Shown: positions 54,701 to 62,254 of the stretch, piece by piece
Layout of the letters: every line of letters begins with the position of its first letter
How positions within the stretch are numbered: position 1 is the first letter of the stretch
Source: Bacteroidales bacterium SW299
GTDB taxonomy: Bacteria > Bacteroidota > Bacteroidia > Bacteroidales > Bacteroidaceae
Direction of reading: 5' to 3'
DNA: 64,000 bases
NCBI GenBank assembly: GCA_019550975.1
Contig: SDWH01000009.1
Coordinates: 1 to 64,000, forward strand
The notes under the pieces: generated by a model
Database searches by the model: none
Seen by the model: only the letters and a program-made list of their open reading frames with translations
What the model was told of the DNA's origin: nothing
Program-made: the position numbers and the translations under genes

Positions 54701-54981
54701 ATGATACAGAAAGAATACATTTCAAAGAATCACTCTAATATTGAAGTCATGGAAACAGACAAAGACCCATACACATGATGATATGCAGCGAACCAAAACT
54801 CTCTCCGTTACAAATCGTAAGGAAGCTAAAACAAATGTCAACAACTGCCATGTGGAAAAGGCATGAAAACTGTCTTAGACATATATTTTACAGGGAAAAT
54901 ACATTTTGGACAGATGGATATTTTGTGTCATCAGTCGGAAATGTCAGTCAGGAAACTATAAAAGAATCAAAGCCCGGTTAA
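54701..54981 (+). pseudogene. tnpA: IS605-family tnpA (Y1 transposase) remnant, frameshifted
   Basis: A broken HUH transposase gene divergent from tnpB. Frame one reads QKEYISKNHSNIEVMETDKD to 54766 and then stops. Shifting one base continues IHMMICSEPKLSPLQIVRKLKQM, then ENTFWTDGYFVSSVGNVSQETIK. One deleted base near 54767 has destroyed the HIH metal motif (expected DHIH). About 40 N-terminal residues and the C-terminal end are also gone, so the element cannot transpose itself. Confidence 0.85.
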
Positions 54982-54984
54982 ATG

Positions 54985-55015
54985 GAAAGAGTCCGGTACA
55001 ATACCGAACTCTTTC
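54985..55015. terminator. Hairpin downstream of the IS605 remnant
   Basis: GAAAGAGTCCGGTA (54985-54998) and TACCGAACTCTTTC (55002-55015) pair with one mismatch around a 3-base loop. The T run is poor on both strands. It may terminate the TPR gene transcript coming from the right or tnpA read-through from the left. Confidence 0.5.
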
Positions 55016-55122
55016 TATTACGGGATAATGTTTAACTTGTCTAACTTTTGGGGTGCATTTCAGTTTATTTGATACACCCTCTTTTTCCCTTTGTTAAAAA
55101 AGTCTTTGCTATTTCGAATCTA

Positions 55123-56346
55123 TCAATAACCCATTTCTTTTTCCAGGGCGTTATATTTTTCCTTGTCGATCTTCCAGTAAATGTTCAGCAGGAACTGTCC
55201 CCACAACTGGCGGTCGTCCGGTTTCAGCGATTTGGCTTTTTCGTAGAAAGGAGCAGCCTTCTTGTAGAGTTCCTCTATCTGCTTCTCATTGGCAGCATAT
55301 TTCGGATCATCCATAGAGATCTTAGAGTTCTCTTCTACGATACTCTGGGCCGGGAAGAAATAGCAGTCGCCGATCTTAGAGCTCGATTCAGCCTGGAAAT
55401 CGCCTCCGGCGGCAATCACGTCATTAAAGGTAGCGATCGCTCCATCGTAGTCCTTGTTTTCATACTGCAGCACGCCCTTCACGTATTTATAGTATGCCGA
55501 GTTCGGATTCTTCGCGATAATTTCGTCCATTGAAGCCAGAGCGTCGGCAACTTTCCCTTTCTGGATGTAGTAGTCCATCAGGTTGCCCACAAAATATTCC
55601 TGGTTCGGGAACTTCTCAACGCCTTCCTTGATCGTGGCCAGCCACTGGGTTGAGTCGGGTGTTTCGCCCTTTCCGTACACTTCAGCCAGACACATCAGCG
55701 AGCGGAAGCCCTCTTCCTTGTGGTTCTTGCCGACAGTAGCATATTTCACTACGGCCGAATTGTCTTTCAGCGAGTTGGCAGCCAATGCGGCATAGTTTGC
55801 GATCAGAGGAACCAGCGTGTCATTCTTCACGGAAGAGATTTCGTCGAACATTGCGTTCTGCGGAGCGTCTACATACAGGCCGAAGTACTTCAGCGCGCCG
55901 GCATAGTTTCCAGCATTGTAAGCGTCAGAGCCTGCATTGGTCAGCTGCGGACGCACCTTGGCCAACGTTTCAGCCAGTTTCTTTCTCAGTTTCGGCTTTT
56001 TCAGCTCGCCGCTCTTCACCTTTGCCTGTTCTACCTCATCACACTTGGTGTAATATTCAAACATTTTGGCAAGGCTGTTGTAGAGCTTCGAAGTGTCTGC
56101 CTTTCCGCCCGGCAGATACAGCTTCATGTTCTCGTCGTCATAGATCGACTTCTGGAAGTCGCCTGCAAGTTTCCATGTTTCAGGATCGTTGGCAGTAGAA
56201 GGGTCAGTCAGAGCCGGTTCGATGATCTGAGCGGCCTTGGCAGGATCTCCCTTTGCTTTCTTCGCTTCTTTCACCACACTTTCCTGTGCTGACGCAGCGC
56301 AAACCGTGAAAAGGAATGCCGCTGCTGTAAATAGAACTTTTCTCAT
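55123..56346 (-). CDS. Exported TPR-repeat protein
   Basis: A 407-residue periplasmic or outer-membrane-facing protein. The signal peptide is MRKVLFTAAAFLFTVCAASAQ. Helical TPR pairs follow, for example AGNYAGALKYFGLYVDAPQN, KGKVADALASMDEIIAKNPNSAYYKYVKGVLQYENKDYDGAIATFNDVIAAGG and AAPFYEKAKSLKPDDRQLWGQFLLNIYW. It probably acts as a scaffold. It lies 48 bases after gyrA on the same strand and could share its transcript. Confidence 0.88.
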   Translation of the reverse strand: MRKVLFTAAAFLFTVCAASAQESVVKEAKKAKGDPAKAAQIIEPALTDPSTANDPETWKLAGDFQKSIYDDENMKLYLPGGKADTSKLYNSLAKMFEYYTKCDEVEQAKVKSGELKKPKLRKKLAETLAKVRPQLTNAGSDAYNAGNYAGALKYFGLYVDAPQNAMFDEISSVKNDTLVPLIANYAALAANSLKDNSAVVKYATVGKNHKEEGFRSLMCLAEVYGKGETPDSTQWLATIKEGVEKFPNQEYFVGNLMDYYIQKGKVADALASMDEIIAKNPNSAYYKYVKGVLQYENKDYDGAIATFNDVIAAGGDFQAESSSKIGDCYFFPAQSIVEENSKISMDDPKYAANEKQIEELYKKAAPFYEKAKSLKPDDRQLWGQFLLNIYWKIDKEKYNALEKEMGY

Positions 56347-56394
56347 AATGGTTTGAATTAGTAATACAATTTATTTTCTGTCATCATTTCTCTC

Positions 56395-58914
56395 TCATTC
56401 TTTCGGTTCGCCCGAATCGTCTGAAACAGCTTCCACGTCCTCCACATCCGCTTCTTCCTGTTCCGAAGCCACCTTACATACCGATCCGATGCGGTCGTTG
56501 CGCTTGCCGAGGTCTATCAGGCGCACGCCTTGAGTTGCGCGTCCCATGATACGCACGTCGGCCACTTTCAGACGGATCGTGATTCCCGACTTGTTGATGA
56601 TCATCAGGTCGTTTTCGTCCGTCACCGACTTGATGGCAACCAGACAGCCGGTCTTTTCCGTAATGCTCAGCGTCTTCACGCCTTTTCCGCCCCGGTTTGT
56701 CTTGCGGTAGTCTTCAAGGTCCGAACGCTTGCCGTAGCCGTTTTCAGAAACAACCATCACGGTTTCAGTCTGGGGATCCTTGATGCAGATCATTCCGATC
56801 ACCTCATCCTGACCGTCTTCGTCAAGTGTGATTCCCCTTACGCCCGTTGCCGTACGTCCCATTTCGCGCACTGCACTCTCATGGAAGCGGATAGCCCGTC
56901 CGTTGCGGTTGGCTATGATGATTTCATTGTTTCCGTTAGTCATGCGCACTTCGATCACCCGGTCGTCTTCGCGGATCGTAATCGCGTTCACGCCGTTCTG
57001 GCGCGGGCGGGAATACTGCTCAAGCAGCGTTTTCTTTATCACTCCCTTCTGTGTGCAGAACAGCACGTAATGGCTGTTGATGAACTCCTTGTCGTTCAGG
57101 TTCTTCACACGCAGGTAGGCAGTCACCGCATCGTCTGCCTCGATGTTGAGCAGATTCTGGATGGCACGCCCCTTCGAAGTCCGGTTTCCTTCGGGTATTT
57201 CGTAAACCTTCAGCCAGTAGCACTTGCCCTTTTGCGTGAAGAAGAGCAGCGTGTTGTGCATGGTAGCCGGATAGATGTGCTCGATAAAGTCAGAGTCGCG
57301 GGTGTCGCTTCCTTTCGCGCCTACCCCTCCGCGGTTTTGCGCATGGAACTCCGACAGCGGCGTACGCTTGATGTATCCCATGTGCGATATGGTGATGATC
57401 ATGTCGTCGTCGGCATAGAAGTCTTCCGGATTGAACTCTTCGGAAGAATAGATGATTTCAGAGCGGCGCGGATCGCCGTACTTCTCCTTCACCTCAAGGA
57501 GTTCGTCTTTCACCACCTTGCGGCAAAGCTCGTCGTTGCTCAGCACCTCTTCCAGGTATGCGATCTGCTTCATGACTTCGTCGTACTCAGCGTGAAGCTG
57601 CTCCTGCATCAGTCCCGTCAGTTGGCGCAGACGCATTTCCACGATGGCGCGCGCCTGTATTTCAGAAAGCTGGAAGCGGTTCATCAGGTTCGTGATGGCC
57701 TCGTTGGGCGTCTTGGCGGCGCGGATGATATGCACCACCTCGTCGATATTGTCTGACGCGATGATCAGGCCTTCCAGGATGTGCGCACGCTCTTTCGCCT
57801 TGCGCAGGTCGAAGCGCGAGCGGCGGATAACCACCTCGTGGCGGTGTTCCAGGAACAGCCGGATCAGATCCTTCAGATTCAGCAGCTTCGGCCGTCCGTG
57901 CACCAGCGCGATGTTGTTCACGCTGAACGAACTTTGCAGGGCCGTCATCTTGAACAGCTTGTTGAGCACTACGTTTGCGTTGGCGTCGCGCTTCACGTCG
58001 ATTACGATGCGCATGCCGTCGCGGTCAGATTCGTCGTTGACATAAGATATGCCGTCGATCTTCTTGTCGGTTACCAGCGCGGCTATGCTCTCGATCAGCT
58101 CTTTCTTGTTCACGTTATAAGGGATCTCCTTCACAACGATCTTGTCGTGCGTGGGATGCGGTTCGATTTCAGTCTTCGCGCGCATCACAACCCGTCCGCG
58201 TCCCGTTTCGTAGGCGTCGCGCACGCCGCTGATGCCGTAGATATATCCTCCGGTCGGGAAGTCGGGCGCTTTCACATACTTCATCAGGCCGTCCACATCG
58301 ATGTCGCTGTTGTCCAGATAAGCCACACACGCGTCGATCACCTCGCCCAGATTGTGGGTAGGCATGTTGGTGGCCATACCCACGGCAATACCCGAGGCTC
58401 CGTTAACCAGCAGGTTCGGGATGCGGGTAGGCATCACGGTAGGCTCCTGCAGCGTATCGTCGAAGTTGTTGGTAAAGTCCACAGTTTCCTTGTAGAGATC
58501 CTGCATCATCTCCTCTCCGATCTTCTTCAGGCGCGCTTCCGTATAACGCATGGCGGCCGGGCTGTCGCCGTCAACCGATCCGAAGTTTCCCTGTCCGTCG
58601 ACGAGCGGATAGCGCATCGCCCAGTCCTGAGCCATGCGGACCAGCGCTCCGTAGACGGAAGAGTCACCGTGAGGGTGGTATTTACCAAGCACCTCACCGA
58701 CGATTCTCGCCGATTTCTTATGTGGTTTGTCGGACGTGTTTCCAAGCTCCATCATACCGTAAAGGATACGGCGGTGAACAGGCTTGAAACCGTCCCTTAC
58801 ATCCGGGAGGGCGCGTGCAACGATCACTGACATCGAGTAGTCGATGTACGACGACTTCATTTCCTCTTCGATGTTGATCTGTATAATCCTGTCTTGTTCC
58901 TGTTGTTCTTGCAT
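56395..58914 (-). CDS. gyrA: DNA gyrase subunit A
   Basis: An 839-residue type II topoisomerase subunit that cuts and rejoins DNA to introduce negative supercoils. The breakage domain has [13 protein letters not shown] [14 protein letters not shown] (45-58), [19 protein letters not shown] in the quinolone region, and [10 protein letters not shown] with the catalytic Tyr124. C-terminal beta-pinwheel repeats include the GyrA box-like [13 protein letters not shown] (QRGG-type). Residue Ser85 corresponds to E. coli Ser83; residue Gly89 corresponds to E. coli Asp87. An acidic tail ([22 protein letters not shown]) closes the protein. Confidence 0.97.
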   Translation of the reverse strand: MQEQQEQDRIIQINIEEEMKSSYIDYSMSVIVARALPDVRDGFKPVHRRILYGMMELGNTSDKPHKKSARIVGEVLGKYHPHGDSSVYGALVRMAQDWAMRYPLVDGQGNFGSVDGDSPAAMRYTEARLKKIGEEMMQDLYKETVDFTNNFDDTLQEPTVMPTRIPNLLVNGASGIAVGMATNMPTHNLGEVIDACVAYLDNSDIDVDGLMKYVKAPDFPTGGYIYGISGVRDAYETGRGRVVMRAKTEIEPHPTHDKIVVKEIPYNVNKKELIESIAALVTDKKIDGISYVNDESDRDGMRIVIDVKRDANANVVLNKLFKMTALQSSFSVNNIALVHGRPKLLNLKDLIRLFLEHRHEVVIRRSRFDLRKAKERAHILEGLIIASDNIDEVVHIIRAAKTPNEAITNLMNRFQLSEIQARAIVEMRLRQLTGLMQEQLHAEYDEVMKQIAYLEEVLSNDELCRKVVKDELLEVKEKYGDPRRSEIIYSSEEFNPEDFYADDDMIITISHMGYIKRTPLSEFHAQNRGGVGAKGSDTRDSDFIEHIYPATMHNTLLFFTQKGKCYWLKVYEIPEGNRTSKGRAIQNLLNIEADDAVTAYLRVKNLNDKEFINSHYVLFCTQKGVIKKTLLEQYSRPRQNGVNAITIREDDRVIEVRMTNGNNEIIIANRNGRAIRFHESAVREMGRTATGVRGITLDEDGQDEVIGMICIKDPQTETVMVVSENGYGKRSDLEDYRKTNRGGKGVKTLSITEKTGCLVAIKSVTDENDLMIINKSGITIRLKVADVRIMGRATQGVRLIDLGKRNDRIGSVCKVASEQEEADVEDVEAVSDDSGEPKE

Positions 58915-59366
58915 TTAAAACAATTATTAATTACTCTTTTTTTGAAGTTCACTAAAAATCACGCTAAAATACGACTTTTACACGATATACAAAAACTTTT
59001 CGCGCAAAAAATGCTTGCCGCAGGGCTTCAGATGCCGAATCTGCCACATTATCATGCGGCTATGCGGCAAACATGCGGGCCGCACCGACCCTTTTGGCAG
59101 AAAATTTAAGGGGTAAGGGGATCTCTTTTTTTATTTTATATATTATATATAATAAGGTGTGGTCTGCTTTTCGCGTACTCGCTTGCGGTTCCCTCACCCT
59201 TGCAACCTACTGCAATACAGATTGTTAAGTGTTACCTTTGCGGTTACCCTCCTTTTTTCCGCCTTCCCCGCGCCGGACACGGCAAACGCCCCGCCCTTTT
59301 GCCTGAGCAATGTGGCATACATTTTGCAGGGAACAATTAACGGCACATGCGTCCGACGACCTGCCA

Positions 59367-59478
59367 AGATAACGTGTAATCCCGTTTAAAATTACCCGTT
59401 ATCTTCATGAAGATGACGGGTTATCTTACCTCAAAGACCGCGGTCTTTTCAGGCGGATGACGGAACATCTTCACGAAG
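59367..59478. repeat. Overlapping inverted repeats upstream of clpC
   Basis: The unit AAGATAACGTGTAAT (59367-59381) is inverted as ATTACCCGTTATCTT (59391-59405) and returns forward as AAGATGACGGGTTAT (59411-59425). The middle copy can therefore pair with either side: 14/15 with the left, and within a 32-base palindrome at 59392-59423 with the right. Further palindromes AAAGACCGCGGTCTTT (59433-59448) and CTTCACGAAG (59469-59478) follow. Centres of three palindromes are 33 bases apart. Confidence 0.7.
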
Positions 59479-59528
59479 GCAGAGCCGGAAGCCGCTTTTT
59501 TTGAGAAAAGTCAGCCTGATTGCATGAG

Positions 59529-59565
59529 AAATGTACACGCAGTAAAATAAAATGATGTACATTTG
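59529..59565 (+). promoter_or_regulatory. clpC promoter with flanking 8-base inverted repeat
   Basis: TACATTTG (59558-59565) matches TAnnTTTG. AAATGTAC (59529-59536) and GTACATTT (59557-59564) are exact inverted repeats, the second overlapping the -7 box, so a repressor site is possible. A Shine-Dalgarno AAGGAG lies at 59588-59593, before the ATG at 59605. Confidence 0.65.
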
Positions 59566-59604
59566 CAATCTGGTTCTAATTATTTTTAAGGAGAAAAACA
59601 TCAG

Positions 59605-62148
59605 ATGGACAGCCAATTTACACAAAGAGTATCAGACATCATCCTTTACGGCAAGGAAGAGGCCAACCGCCTGCGCAACGGCTACGTAGGGCCGGAACAC
59701 CTGCTGCTGGGGATGATACGTGAAGGGGAGAACAAGGCTATAGAGGTTCTGGAGAGTCTTTATGTGGACGTGAAGAAAATCAAATATGATTTGGAATCAG
59801 TCTTAAGGCAGGAGTCGGCTCCCGAAGAGGGATACGACGAGAATATCACTTTCAACGACAAAGCGACAAGAATATTGAAGGACAGCATACTGGAGGCCAA
59901 GCTCATGCAAAGCCCGGCCGCCGACGTGCAACACATATTGCTAGCAATTATGAGAGAAGACAGGAACAGAGCTTCCGAAATCCTGGAAGAATACGACGTG
60001 ACTTACGGAATGATCGCTGACAGGCTGGCACCCAAGTCGGAACCGCAGGCCGGACTTGATTTCGGCGAGGAGGACGAAGACGAAGAGGAAATGGGCCCGC
60101 GCGAAAACAACGGATGGGAAAACCGCCCGTCGGGCGAACAGGGATACGGAGCTGCCACACAGACGCGCTCGCAGAAGGCGAACAACGACACGCCGATGCT
60201 CGACACCTTCGGAACCGACATGACGAAGGCTGCCGAAGAAGGAAGGCTCGACCCGGTGGTGGGACGTGAAAAGGAAATCGAACGCATCGCGCAGATTCTG
60301 AGCCGCCGGAAGAAAAACAACCCGATCCTCATCGGCGAGCCGGGCGTGGGAAAGTCGGCCATCGTAGAAGGGCTGGCACGGCGCATCGTAGAAAAGAAGG
60401 TGTCGCGCATCCTGTTCGGAAAACGTGTCGTCGCGCTTGACATGATGTCAGTCGTGGCAGGAACCAAATACCGCGGACAGTTCGAGGAGCGTATCCGGTC
60501 GATACTGGGCGAGCTGAAGAAAAACCCGGACATCATCCTGTTCATCGACGAGATACACAACATCGTCGGAGCAGGGTCGGCGGCAGGGTCGATGGATGCG
60601 GCCAACATGCTGAAACCGGCGCTGGCACGCGGCGAAATCCAATGCATCGGAGCCACCACGCTCGACGAATACCGGCAGAACATCGAAAAGGACGGGGCGC
60701 TTGAGCGGCGCTTCCAGAAGGTGATGGTGGAGCCTACCACAACCGACGAAACGCTGCAGATCCTGAAGAATATCAAGGAAAGATACGAAGAGCACCACAA
60801 CGTGAACTACACGGACGATGCGCTGGAAGCGTGTGTCAAACTGACAGACCGCTACATCACCGACCGCAACTTCCCCGACAAGGCTATCGACGCGCTCGAC
60901 GAGGCCGGATCGCGGGTACACCTGACCAACATCACGGCTCCGAAAGAGATCGAAGAGCAGGAGAAGCTGATCGACGAGGCACGGAACAACAAGAACGAAG
61001 CTGTGAGATGCCAGAACTTCGAACTCGCCGCAAGCTTCCGCGACCGGGAAAAGCATTACATGGAGCAGCTGGAAGCGATGAAGCGGGAATGGGAAGAGAA
61101 ACTGAAGGAAAACCGCGAAACCGTAGACGCGGAAAAGGTGGCCGACGTGGTGTCGATGATGTCGGGCGTACCCGTGCAGCGGATGGCAGAGGCCGAAGGC
61201 ATCAAGCTGAAAGGGATGAAAAACGAGCTGCTGTCGAAGGTCATCGCACAGGACAAGGCTGTGGATACGCTCGTCAAGGCGATCCAGCGGAGCCGCGTGG
61301 GACTGAAGGATCCGAACAAGCCGATAGGCACGTTCCTCTTCCTCGGACCTACGGGAGTGGGAAAAACCCACCTGGCGAAACAGCTCGCCAAGCTGATGTT
61401 CGGCTCTGCCGACGCGCTGATACGCATCGACATGAGCGAATATATGGAGAAATTCACCGTATCGCGCCTCGTGGGAGCGCCTCCGGGCTATGTAGGATAT
61501 GAAGAAGGCGGACAGCTGACCGAGAAAGTGCGGCGCAAGCCCTACTCCATCGTCCTGCTCGACGAAATCGAGAAAGCGCACCCGGACGTGTTCAACCTCC
61601 TGCTGCAAGTGATGGACGAAGGAAGGCTGACCGACAGCTTCGGCAGAACGGTGGACTTCAAGAACACCGTGATCATCATGACTTCAAACGTGGGCACACG
61701 CCAGCTCAAGGAGTTCGGCAGAGGCATCGGATTCGCCGCGCAGAACCGTGCGGACGACAAGGAGTACTCGCAGGGAGTCATCACGAAGGCACTCAACAAA
61801 TCGTTCGCGCCCGAGTTCATCAACCGTCTGGATGAAATCATCACGTTCGACCAGCTCGACATCAACGCGCTGATACGCATCATCGACATCGAGCTGAAAG
61901 GACTGTACCAGCGGGTGGAGAACCTCGGATACAGGCTGGAAATCGACGAAGCGGCGAAACGCTTCGTGGCCGAAAAGGGATACGACGTGCAGTTCGGCGC
62001 ACGTCCGCTGAAACGGTCGATCCAGAACAACCTCGAAGACGGACTGGCAGAGCTGATCATCAACGAGGAACCGAAGGCGGGCGACCGCATCCGCGTAAGC
62101 ATGAACGGGGCCGGCGACGGACTGAAGATGGAAATCGAAAGAATGTGA
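59605..62148 (+). CDS. clpC: ClpC-type AAA+ unfoldase of the ClpCP protease
   Basis: An 847-residue HSP100 chaperone that unfolds proteins for ClpP. Order: two Clp N repeats (about 1-145), D1 AAA module with Walker A GEPGVGKS (244-251) and IILFIDEIHNIVGAG, a middle region with a UVR-like helix (NNKNEAVRCQNFELAASFRDREKHYMEQL) that marks ClpC rather than ClpB, then D2 with Walker A GPTGVGKT (581-588) and IVLLDEIEKAHPDVFN. The C-terminal D2-small domain has VQFGARPLKRSIQNNLEDGLAE. An acidic, low-complexity linker (GEEDEDEEEMGPRENNGWENRPSGEQGYGAA region) joins N and D1. Confidence 0.96.
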   Translation: MDSQFTQRVSDIILYGKEEANRLRNGYVGPEHLLLGMIREGENKAIEVLESLYVDVKKIKYDLESVLRQESAPEEGYDENITFNDKATRILKDSILEAKLMQSPAADVQHILLAIMREDRNRASEILEEYDVTYGMIADRLAPKSEPQAGLDFGEEDEDEEEMGPRENNGWENRPSGEQGYGAATQTRSQKANNDTPMLDTFGTDMTKAAEEGRLDPVVGREKEIERIAQILSRRKKNNPILIGEPGVGKSAIVEGLARRIVEKKVSRILFGKRVVALDMMSVVAGTKYRGQFEERIRSILGELKKNPDIILFIDEIHNIVGAGSAAGSMDAANMLKPALARGEIQCIGATTLDEYRQNIEKDGALERRFQKVMVEPTTTDETLQILKNIKERYEEHHNVNYTDDALEACVKLTDRYITDRNFPDKAIDALDEAGSRVHLTNITAPKEIEEQEKLIDEARNNKNEAVRCQNFELAASFRDREKHYMEQLEAMKREWEEKLKENRETVDAEKVADVVSMMSGVPVQRMAEAEGIKLKGMKNELLSKVIAQDKAVDTLVKAIQRSRVGLKDPNKPIGTFLFLGPTGVGKTHLAKQLAKLMFGSADALIRIDMSEYMEKFTVSRLVGAPPGYVGYEEGGQLTEKVRRKPYSIVLLDEIEKAHPDVFNLLLQVMDEGRLTDSFGRTVDFKNTVIIMTSNVGTRQLKEFGRGIGFAAQNRADDKEYSQGVITKALNKSFAPEFINRLDEIITFDQLDINALIRIIDIELKGLYQRVENLGYRLEIDEAAKRFVAEKGYDVQFGARPLKRSIQNNLEDGLAELIINEEPKAGDRIRVSMNGAGDGLKMEIERM

Positions 62149-62173
62149 CAAAAGGCCATGTATACAGACAAAA

Positions 62174-62205
62174 TGTCAGACGCTCCGGTGTCTGGCATTT
62201 TTTTT
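62174..62205 (+). terminator. clpC terminator
   Basis: TGTCAGAC (62174-62181) pairs with GTCTGGCA (62190-62197) with one mismatch, followed by eight T residues. It lies 26 bases past the clpC stop and before htpG. Confidence 0.85.
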
Positions 62206-62254
62206 GCGAAAAGGACAGTGTTTTATTAAGCAATCAATTTAAACAAATACAGAT

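Larger units (their letters stand above)
58915..59604. other. 690-base gap between divergent gyrA and clpC
   Basis: There is no convincing gene; a short plus-strand frame at 59159-59389 has no protein-like features. The right half holds the palindromic repeats at 59367-59478 and the clpC promoter. Near 59138-59155 is an AT-rich TATATTATATATAAT stretch. No clear -7 box for gyrA was found on the minus strand. Confidence 0.5.

Noticed and set aside
56530..57756. Long plus-strand open frame of 408 codons opposite gyrA
   Set aside because: It mirrors the gyrA reading frame, is rich in His/Val/Arg with no domain, and gyrA is certain. The same holds for 57781-58830.
60448..61608. 386-codon minus-strand frame opposite clpC
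   Set aside because: Antisense of highly conserved ClpC sequence; composition reflects the codon mirror.
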